Source of the DNA: Candidatus Nitrosopumilus sp.
Lineage (GTDB): Archaea > Thermoproteota > Nitrososphaeria > Nitrososphaerales > Nitrosopumilaceae
DNA length: 64,000 nt
NCBI GenBank assembly: GCA_013215285.1
Contig: JABSRD010000002.1
Location: 1-64,000 of the forward strand
Direction: 5' to 3'
In this document: positions 58,023-64,000 of the stretch, piece after piece
Numbering within the stretch: position 1 is the first letter of the stretch
Layout of the letters: every line of letters begins with the position of its first letter
The notes under the pieces: model-generated
What the model was told of the DNA's origin: nothing
The model's database searches: none
The model's input: only the letters and a program-made list of their open reading frames with translations
Program-made: the position numbers and the translations under genes

Positions 58023-59275
58023 TCTAGACCTTTTTGACCAATATCTTTTCTGCAATATTTATGAGGCCAAGTAATTTTTTCTGATGCTAAATACGCATTT
58101 TTAATTGCAGACTCTAAAGAATCACCTAATGCGGTAACTCCTAAAACACGCCCCCCATTTGAAAGAATTTTTCCATCAACCTTTTGGGTTCCTGCATGAA
58201 AAATATATGCATAATTTGGAACAGAATCAAATCCAGAAATTTCTTCATTTTTTGCATAGGATTCAGGATATCCATCTGACGCTAAAACAACACATACTGC
58301 AGATTGATTTTTCCAAGTGGTTTGAGGCATTGATGAGAGTGTGCCATCAACACTTGCAACAAAATAATCATACAAATCAAAATCCATTCTCATTGTAATT
58401 GGCTGACATTCAGGGTCACCCATTCTCACATTATATTCTAAAACATATGGTTCATTATTTCTAAGCATTATTCCAGCATACAAAAATCCCTTGAATATGA
58501 TTCCTTCATTTTTCATAGATTGAATTGTTTTATCAATAATTTTTTCTTGTATTTTTTTTGCCAGTACATCATCAATGATTGGAGTTGGAGAGTATGCACC
58601 CATACCGCCAGTGTTAGGACCTTTGTCATTATCAAAAATTCTTTTATGATCCTGACTTGTCGCCATAGGAATTGCAGTCTCACCATCAGATAGCGCAATG
58701 TATGATGCCTCAATTCCATCTATTCGCTCTTCAATTATGATTCGATTCCCAGCATCACCAAATGTTTTTTTTACTAAAATTGTCTGAATCGCAGATATTG
58801 CCTCATCATCACTATTACAAACAATTACACCTTTCCCGGCAGCAAGACCATCAGCCTTTACAACTACATTGTAATCAAGGGACTTTACATAATCTTGAGC
58901 TTTTTTGGCATCATCAAAGATTTCAAATTCAGCTGATGGAATATTATTTCGTTTCATGAAATCCTTGGCCCAAATCTTACTTGATTCGAGTTGTGCTGCA
59001 AGTTTAGAGGGACCAAAAACTTTGAGATTACGCTGATTAAATTTATCAACAATTCCAGCAGCTAGAGGATCCTCAGGTCCAACTACAGTAAAACAATTGT
59101 TTTTCTGGGCAAAATCAGCTAATCCATCTAAATCATCCACATTAATTGGGACATTATTTTCAGTACCACCATTTCCAGGAGCAGTAAAAACAGTTTCAAT
59201 TTTACTGCTTTGAGACAATTTCCAAGACAATGCATGTTCACGTCCACCAGAACCAATCACCAAGATGTTTACCAT
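58013..59275 (-). CDS. purD: Phosphoribosylamine-glycine ligase (GAR synthetase)
   Basis: 420 aa ATP-grasp enzyme that makes GAR, the substrate of PurN. Visible are V-L-V-I-G-S-G-G-R-E-H-A-L in its usual form (N-I-L-V-I-G-S-G-G-R-E-H-A-L), V-V-K-A-D-G-L-A-A-G-K-G-V, G-P-N-T-G-G-M-G-A-Y and Y-N-V-R-M-G-D-P-E-C-Q. The frame includes a TTG codon one triplet upstream (59278); I use ATG 59275. The promoter faces away from ileS. Confidence 0.96.
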   Translation of the reverse strand: MVNILVIGSGGREHALSWKLSQSSKIETVFTAPGNGGTENNVPINVDDLDGLADFAQKNNCFTVVGPEDPLAAGIVDKFNQRNLKVFGPSKLAAQLESSKIWAKDFMKRNNIPSAEFEIFDDAKKAQDYVKSLDYNVVVKADGLAAGKGVIVCNSDDEAISAIQTILVKKTFGDAGNRIIIEERIDGIEASYIALSDGETAIPMATSQDHKRIFDNDKGPNTGGMGAYSPTPIIDDVLAKKIQEKIIDKTIQSMKNEGIIFKGFLYAGIMLRNNEPYVLEYNVRMGDPECQPITMRMDFDLYDYFVASVDGTLSSMPQTTWKNQSAVCVVLASDGYPESYAKNEEISGFDSVPNYAYIFHAGTQKVDGKILSNGGRVLGVTALGDSLESAIKNAYLASEKITWPHKYCRKDIGQKGLDYL

Positions 59276-59295
59276 CAAGGATTATTATTTCTCCA

Positions 59296-59305
59296 ATTAT
59301 ATAAT
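59296..59305 (-). promoter_or_regulatory. purD: TATA box of purD
   Basis: The palindromic ATTATATAAT is centred about 25 bp upstream of the purD ATG. Confidence 0.45.
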
Positions 59306-59330
59306 CCAAATCTTGTAAAACCAATTTAGC

Positions 59331-59337
59331 TTTATAA
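59331..59337 (+). promoter_or_regulatory. ileS: TATA box of ileS
   Basis: TTTATAA is centred 28 bp before the ileS ATG at 59362, predicting a leaderless mRNA. Confidence 0.45.
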
Positions 59338-59361
59338 TGCCACAAACATAGCAAAATCTAG

Positions 59362-62300
59362 ATGGAGTTTTCCACAAAATTTGATGCAAAGGCAATTGAA
59401 GTTCAAATAAAAGAGCACATCAAATCAATTGATATTGAAAAACTGATTTTTGAATCAGATAAACCTGAAAAAATTAGATTCATTGAAGGGCCCCCAACTA
59501 TGAATGGTGTTCCACATGCAGGACATCTCAGAGGACGAGTCATCAAAGATTTGTGGTATAGATTTAACACATTACAAGGAAAAAAAATCAAATTCAACGG
59601 AGGTTGGGATACACAAGGGCTCCCAGTAGAATTACAGGTGGAAAAAGAGTTAGGAGTTACAGGTGGAAAAACTGAAGCAATAAAGCAATTCGGTATTGAG
59701 AGAATTGTTTCTGAATGCAAAAAAATTGTTCAAAAATACAACAAAGAATGGGTAATAGTTGATGAGTTACTTGGAATGTCATTTAATCATGATAAAGCAT
59801 ATTGGACTTTTAGAGATGAGTTTATTGAAAGAGAATGGCAAGTGCTGAAAAAAGCATATGAGAATGGAATTTTAGAAGAAGACTTTACTGTAATTGCATA
59901 TTGTCCTAGTTGCCAGACATCACTTAGCCATTCAGAAGTTAATCAAGGGTATGCAGAAGTTAAAGATCCATCACTGTACTACAAAGTAAAACTAGTTGAT
60001 GAAGATGCATTTTTGATAGTATGGACTACCATGCCATTCACTCTAGTTACAGATGCGATGGTTGGTTTTCAACCTAAAGAGGATTATGCATATGTCAAAG
60101 TGGAAAACGAAACATGGGTTATTGGAAAAACAAGACTAACAGAATTCATGGCAGAGGTAAAAATTGAGGAGTATAAAATTGAAAAAACAGTAAAAGGTTC
60201 AGAATTTGAAGGAAAAAAATACATTCATCCTCTATTGAATTTAATTCCAGAATTAAACAAATATTCAAAATCAGAAAATTATCATGTTGCAGTATCTGAA
60301 CCATTTGTTGATGCAAGTACAGGAAGTGGTCTAGTTCATCTATCCCCTGCAAACGGAGAAGAAGATATCAAAATTGCAAACAAAAGAAAGGTCAAAATTT
60401 TCAGCCCTATTGATGATGAGGTAAAATTTACTTCTCAAGCAGGGAAATACCAAGGAATGTTTGTCAGAGATGCAGATAGAACAATTGTTGATGATCTAAA
60501 AGAATGCAATGCCCTAGTAAAAATTGGGAAAATAAAACACAAATATCCACTATGTTGGAGATCACACCATCCCATTGTATGGCTTGCAAGAAGAGGATGG
60601 TTTTACAAATTAGATAGATTGGATAACAAGGCAATAGATGCTGCAGAAAGTGTAAAGTATTTTTTTGAGCAGCCAAAAAACAGATTCCTTGGAATCATCA
60701 AGGAGAGGCATCCATGGTGTATTTCACGAGAAAGAATTTGGGGATGTCCATTACCTGTATGGAATTGTGAAGATTGTGGTGAAAAAAATTGGTTTTTTAC
60801 AAGAAAAGAGATTGTTGATGCTGCAGAAAACTTGCCAGATGGTCCAGACTTTGAATTACATAGACCTTGGATTGATAACATTACTGTAAAATGTAAAAAA
60901 TGCGGCAGTGTCAAAACAAAAAGAGAAGAGTATGTTCTAGATACATGGCACAATAGTGGAGCTGCTCCATATTCATCATTGACAGATGAAGAGTATGCAA
61001 AAGAAATTCCTGCACCATTTTTTACTGAAGGAATTGATCAAACCAGAGGATGGGCATACACATTACTTATTGAAAATGTAATTTTAAACAATAATTCAAC
61101 TCCACCATACAAGGCGTTTTTGTTTCAAGGACATGTTCTTGATGAAAAAGGAGGTAAGATGAGTAAAAGTAAAGGGAATGTTTTGGATGGTGCAGAATTA
61201 TTACAAAAATATCCAGCAGATTTGATAAGATTTTATTTTATGTGGAAGGCAAGCCCGATTGAGCCATTAAGTTTCAGTACAGATGAATTAATGTCAAGAC
61301 CATATCAAGTGATCAATACACTGTACAACTTGCATCTTTACTTTAAGCAAAATAGTGAATATGATAATTTTGACCAAACAAACACAGTTGAATGGGCAAA
61401 ACAAAATAATTTGTTAACATCACCAGACATTTGGTTATTATCAAAACTGCAAAAATTAACACAAACAATGACACACAAAAATCAAACTTGTAAATTTCAT
61501 GAAAGTGCAAAAGCAATTGATGATTTTATCATAAATAGTCTAAGCCAAACATACATTCCAATTACCAGGGGGGAATTATGGGATGATAGTGAGGAAAAGA
61601 AAGACAGTAGACTTGCAATCTATGCAGTGTTAAGTAAAACACTCAAAACACTAGATATTTTGATTCATCCATTCTGCCCATTTACTAGTGAATATCTCTA
61701 TCAAACAATATTTGACGGGAAACAAAGCATTCTACTTGACAAATGGCCACAATACCAAGAATCACTAGTAAATGAAAAAATTGAGGAGTCATTTGATATT
61801 ATGAAAGATGTTGTATCTGTTTCATCTGCAGCACGAATGAAAGGAAAACTAAAGAGAAGGTGGCCACTTAATGAGGCACAAATTTGTGTTAAAAAAGATC
61901 AAAAAGTCAAACTTGAATCATTATCAGAGTTATTGCAATCTCAATTAAATGTGGAAAAATTCAGCATTGTTGAAACTGAAAAAGAATCAGGGTTAGAACA
62001 AATTTTAGAATTAAAACAAATAGGATTGCCAGTAAAAGCAGTAATTGAATTAGAAAGAAAAAGAATTGGGCCCAAAGCAAAGCAACACATGGGAAAACTA
62101 GTAACAACATTTTCTGAAACAAATCCTGAAGAAATTATTTCAGCATTACAAAAAGTTGGAAAATATGATTTTGATATTGATGGAGAAATAATTACATTAG
62201 ATAAAGAAGATTTTATTATTGATTTTGATGCAACTGAAAACTTTGCAGTATCAAAAAGAGATGATTACATTGTATTCATTTCAACATCACGAAACAAAGA

Positions 62301-62559
62301 GATGATGGCAAAAGGATTGGTAAAAGATATTGCAAGAAGACTACAAACTCTAAGAAAAGAAAGAGGATACAATCCAACAGATGTGTTAGATGTTGCATCA
62401 ATTCTAGATTTGGAACAAGAGTCACTTGAAATGATTAAAGAAAAATCAAAAGAATTAGCATTCTTAGTTAGAGTGAAACAAGTGAATTTTACAGAATCAT
62501 GTAAAGAATACAAAGATGATGACATTGATGGTCAAAAAATAAGAATTTCAGTTGAATAG
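59362..62559 (+). CDS. ileS: Isoleucyl-tRNA synthetase
   Basis: 1065 aa class I synthetase. The HIGH motif appears as H-A-G-H (near residue 52), the KMSKS motif as G-G-K-M-S-K-S-K-G-N near residue 595, and the CP1 editing domain with W-T-T-M-P-F-T-L lies between. Zinc-site Cys pairs are visible in N-C-E-D-C-G and K-C-K-K-C-G. The C-terminal anticodon-binding and archaeal/eukaryotic-type extension is present. It charges tRNA-Ile. A single gene with its own promoter. Confidence 0.97.
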   Translation: MEFSTKFDAKAIEVQIKEHIKSIDIEKLIFESDKPEKIRFIEGPPTMNGVPHAGHLRGRVIKDLWYRFNTLQGKKIKFNGGWDTQGLPVELQVEKELGVTGGKTEAIKQFGIERIVSECKKIVQKYNKEWVIVDELLGMSFNHDKAYWTFRDEFIEREWQVLKKAYENGILEEDFTVIAYCPSCQTSLSHSEVNQGYAEVKDPSLYYKVKLVDEDAFLIVWTTMPFTLVTDAMVGFQPKEDYAYVKVENETWVIGKTRLTEFMAEVKIEEYKIEKTVKGSEFEGKKYIHPLLNLIPELNKYSKSENYHVAVSEPFVDASTGSGLVHLSPANGEEDIKIANKRKVKIFSPIDDEVKFTSQAGKYQGMFVRDADRTIVDDLKECNALVKIGKIKHKYPLCWRSHHPIVWLARRGWFYKLDRLDNKAIDAAESVKYFFEQPKNRFLGIIKERHPWCISRERIWGCPLPVWNCEDCGEKNWFFTRKEIVDAAENLPDGPDFELHRPWIDNITVKCKKCGSVKTKREEYVLDTWHNSGAAPYSSLTDEEYAKEIPAPFFTEGIDQTRGWAYTLLIENVILNNNSTPPYKAFLFQGHVLDEKGGKMSKSKGNVLDGAELLQKYPADLIRFYFMWKASPIEPLSFSTDELMSRPYQVINTLYNLHLYFKQNSEYDNFDQTNTVEWAKQNNLLTSPDIWLLSKLQKLTQTMTHKNQTCKFHESAKAIDDFIINSLSQTYIPITRGELWDDSEEKKDSRLAIYAVLSKTLKTLDILIHPFCPFTSEYLYQTIFDGKQSILLDKWPQYQESLVNEKIEESFDIMKDVVSVSSAARMKGKLKRRWPLNEAQICVKKDQKVKLESLSELLQSQLNVEKFSIVETEKESGLEQILELKQIGLPVKAVIELERKRIGPKAKQHMGKLVTTFSETNPEEIISALQKVGKYDFDIDGEIITLDKEDFIIDFDATENFAVSKRDDYIVFISTSRNKEMMAKGLVKDIARRLQTLRKERGYNPTDVLDVASILDLEQESLEMIKEKSKELAFLVRVKQVNFTESCKEYKDDDIDGQKIRISVE

Positions 62560-62570
62560 ATGTTTCAAAT

Positions 62571-62579
62571 GTATATAAC
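62571..62579 (+). promoter_or_regulatory. Distal TATA element between ileS and the Dps-like gene
   Basis: GTATATAAC stands just after the ileS stop, followed by overlapping palindromes AGTGCACT (62581-62588) and ACTGCAGT (62586-62593). It could drive a long leader or a small RNA upstream of the Dps-like gene. Confidence 0.35.
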
Positions 62580-62655
62580 AAGTGCACTGCAGTCCAACTT
62601 TTTATCTATGTTAATTAGAAAATAAAATTAATATTTCCAGAGGAGTATATTAGGT

Positions 62656-62681
62656 CCCCAACCGATATTTCCCCAAATCCC
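62656..62681 (-). other. G-run cluster (possible two-tetrad G-quadruplex) upstream of the Dps-like gene
   Basis: On the minus strand four G-runs (3, 4, 2 and 4 G) occur in 26 bp with loops of 4, 7 and 2 nt. On the plus strand this is a C-rich patch unusual for this AT-rich DNA. It lies about 65-90 bp before the ATG. Confidence 0.35.
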
Positions 62682-62710
62682 TCTTGAGATTAATGTTCTA
62701 AATTTAATGA

Positions 62711-62720
62711 AATATTTTTA
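62711..62720 (+). promoter_or_regulatory. Proximal TATA element of the Dps-like gene
   Basis: AATATTTTTA is centred about 30 bp before the ATG at 62746, supporting that start over the upstream ATG at 62707. Confidence 0.4.
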
Positions 62721-62745
62721 TTACAATCATAATGTATACAAGAAA

Positions 62746-63333
62746 ATGTCCGAATCAAAAACACCAAATGTTGTTGGAATTAACGTTCTAAAACAAAATG
62801 GCCTGGATGTCGATGAATTGTTAAAAGAGTTAATCAATAATGCTGCAGTTGAATTTACGGCATACTATTACTTTACCAATCTCAGAGCGCATTGTACAGG
62901 CATGGAAGGAGAAGGACTCAAAGGAATCATTGAGGATGCAAGATTAGAAGATCTTAGCCACTTTGAATCATGTCTTGAGAGAATCTATCAATTAGGAGGT
63001 AAACTTCCAAATGATGCAACTGAATTTATCAAAATGTCAGGTTGTGAATTCTTACAGCTTCCAGCAAATCCAACAGACTACAAAGAAATCCTACAAAAAT
63101 GTCTCAAAGCCGAACAGGGGGCATTAGTTAACTGGAACAAAATTTGCCAGATGACATTAGGAAAAGATCCTACAACATACGATATTGCAAAAGATATTCT
63201 AGCAGAAGAGATCGAACATGAGTCTTGGTTCCTAGAACTAATCTATGGAAGACCATCAGGACACATGAGAAGAAAGTATGCTGGAGAAAGACCACATACC
63301 AGAAAACACTCTAGAGCACTAGATATGGCATAA
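62746..63333 (+). CDS. Dps-like (DpsL) ferritin-superfamily protein
   Basis: About 195 aa. The opening T-P-N-V-V-G-I-N-V-L-K matches the start of Sulfolobus-type Dps-like proteins. A ferritin four-helix core follows, with N-N-A-A-V-E-F-T-A-Y-Y-Y-F-T, E-D-A-R-L-E-D-L-S-H-F-E, and the second metal-ligand set E-E-I-E-H-E-S-W-F-L-E-L. The K-M-S-G-C and Q-K-C Cys residues are candidates for the DpsL disulfide pair. It stores iron and protects against peroxide. The frame also permits ATG 62707, but that start would sit in the TATA element. Confidence 0.88.
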   Translation: MSESKTPNVVGINVLKQNGLDVDELLKELINNAAVEFTAYYYFTNLRAHCTGMEGEGLKGIIEDARLEDLSHFESCLERIYQLGGKLPNDATEFIKMSGCEFLQLPANPTDYKEILQKCLKAEQGALVNWNKICQMTLGKDPTTYDIAKDILAEEIEHESWFLELIYGRPSGHMRRKYAGERPHTRKHSRALDMA

Positions 63334-63344
63334 ATGCCAAATCA

Positions 63345-63356
63345 TTTTTTTCTTTT
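63345..63356 (+). terminator. Oligo-T terminator after the Dps-like gene
   Basis: Seven T, then C, then four T lie 11 bp after the stop codon, the pattern of archaeal intrinsic termination. Confidence 0.45.
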
Positions 63357-63446
63357 AGATTCATTACTAGTGTTACTTTATTGATGACAAATAGTGAAGA
63401 TGAATTGTTTTATCAGGGTTAAATAGAAAAATGTCGTATTGAAAAC

Positions 63447-63785
63447 ATGGTTAAACAAATCAGTCTTGATGCCTGGCAAATACAACAATTAACTGATTTG
63501 TTAAAAAAAGGTTCAAACATTGTTACAAAAACAAATAGACCTATTGTTTTGTACAGACAAACCTTAGAAGAAGAGGATGAATCTTATGAAGAAATAGTAT
63601 GCACTCTTACCAAAGGATATGTGATTGAACAAATGGTGACATCGGGAGGAATTCTAGTTCCAAGCTTTCAACAACAATTTGTATTTACAATTGAAGAGTA
63701 TCCACAAGAATTATTGAGAAAAAGTAAAGATCGCTTTTTAGAAATGATTGATTTTCTTGAAGAACAAATTAAGATAGCATCATAG
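63447..63785 (+). CDS. Conserved hypothetical protein
   Basis: 112 aa soluble protein: a helical start (L-D-A-W-Q-I-Q-Q-L-T-D-L-L-K-K-G), a middle strand pair (R-P-I-V-L-Y-R-Q-T), a hydrophobic strand with Y-V-I-E-Q-M-V-T-S-G-G and a C-terminal acidic helix. I do not recognise it. It lies 31 bp upstream of the succinyl-CoA ligase gene and may be cotranscribed with it. Confidence 0.55.
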   Translation: MVKQISLDAWQIQQLTDLLKKGSNIVTKTNRPIVLYRQTLEEEDESYEEIVCTLTKGYVIEQMVTSGGILVPSFQQQFVFTIEEYPQELLRKSKDRFLEMIDFLEEQIKIAS

Positions 63786-63816
63786 TTAATAAAACCGTAA
63801 AATTCATGAGTTTTGC

Positions 63817-64000
63817 ATGCAATTACTAGAGTTTCAGACTAAAGAATTATTTCGAGAATATGGAATTAATTTACTGGATAGTATAGCATCTACAAATATT
63901 GAACAGGGACGAAAAGATGCGAAAAAATTAGGTTATCCATTTGTGATTAAAATTCAGGTACCAGTTGGCGGTAGAGGAAAAGCTGGAGGTATTCAAATGT
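63817..64000 (+). CDS. sucC: Succinyl-CoA ligase (ADP-forming) beta subunit, 5' part (gene continues beyond window)
   Basis: The 61 codons present read MQLLEFQTKELFREYGI, then D-A-K-K-L-G-Y-P-F-V-I-K-I-Q-V-P-V-G-G-R-G-K-A-G-G-I-Q. This is the ATP-grasp N-terminus of SucC, where K-x-Q-V-x-x-G-G-R-G-K-A-G-G is diagnostic. It forms or cleaves succinyl-CoA. Another acyl-CoA ligase of the same fold is possible until the rest is seen. Confidence 0.85.
   Translation, partial: MQLLEFQTKELFREYGINLLDSIASTNIEQGRKDAKKLGYPFVIKIQVPVGGRGKAGGIQM

Noticed and set aside
62707-62745. Upstream ATG for the Dps-like protein
   Set aside because: It would place the start before or in a TATA-like element and adds a Tyr/Asn-rich stretch absent from the family; ATG 62746 matches family N-termini.

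Overview
The window reads as a mesophilic ammonia-oxidising thaumarchaeon (Nitrososphaerota) close to Nitrosopumilus. Evidence: AT-rich DNA with small genes and short spacers; archaeal TATA boxes about 25-30 bp upstream of ATG, GTG or TTG starts (many leaderless); a CdvC/ESCRT-type division ATPase; a blue copper protein; a bacterial-type UvrABC set; an iron alcohol dehydrogenase of the type used in the 3-hydroxypropionate/4-hydroxybutyrate cycle; and many small thaumarchaeal orphan proteins. From memory, N. maritimus cdvC (Nmar_1088) and its malonic semialdehyde reductase (Nmar_1110) are 22 genes apart. The same two genes are 22 apart here. I could not verify this by search.

Layout. 0-5 kb: end of tldD, two base-excision glycosylases (family 4 UDG, AAG/MPG), two DedA/VTT membrane proteins (one with an apparent frameshift) and an orphan oligopeptide-ABC ATPase. 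4.8-7 kb: NusA-like KH protein with aspS. 7-12.3 kb: branched-chain amino-acid genes ilvB-ilvN-leuA and leuB, flanking a short-T-loop PII protein. 12.5-17 kb: an LsrF-like aldolase with a long NQNK-repeat tail, an MDR alcohol dehydrogenase, ATP synthase subunit F and small proteins. 17-21.5 kb: carA-carB, where carA has no canonical start for its conserved N-terminus. 21.6-23.8 kb: a three-gene operon of a CdvB/ESCRT-III-like protein, an unknown helical protein and CdvC. 24-32.6 kb: TrmB-type regulator, RidA, DUF3179 and membrane proteins, DoxX, a DHH phosphoesterase with a lysine-rich repeat head, citrate synthase and a blue copper protein. 32.7-39 kb: uvrB-uvrA-uvrC, with UvrC lacking its C-terminal helix-hairpin-helix region. 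39-45.6 kb: flavin/F420-type oxidoreductase, Fe-ADH, glycerate kinase and a metallo-beta-lactamase nuclease. 45.7-55 kb: an operon for two secreted proteins. The first would be about 2358 aa but is split by two 1-nt frameshifts and one nonsense codon. 55-64 kb: purN, folD, 5-formyl-THF cyclo-ligase and purD (one-carbon/purine), ileS, a Dps-like protein and the start of sucC.

Functional themes. Purine and one-carbon genes cluster together: FolD and the cyclo-ligase feed 10-formyl-THF to PurN, and PurD makes the PurN substrate. Carbamoyl phosphate and branched-chain amino-acid synthesis sit near a PII-like sensor. DNA repair appears as both base excision (UDG, AAG) and nucleotide excision (UvrABC). 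Carbon fixation and the TCA cycle are represented by the Fe-ADH, citrate synthase and succinyl-CoA ligase. No tRNA, rRNA, CRISPR array, transposase, integrase or prophage was recognised. No gene-free stretch exceeds 300 bases; the longest (31091-31385, 54981-55268, 3538-3824) hold promoters or AT-rich spacer.

The best candidates for something undescribed are the cdvC-linked ESCRT-III-like pair, the truncated UvrC, the short-T-loop PII, and the giant repetitive surface protein with its operon partner. The three apparent frameshifts (one in dedA, two in the surface gene) are each repaired by adding one base, so read-level verification should come first.
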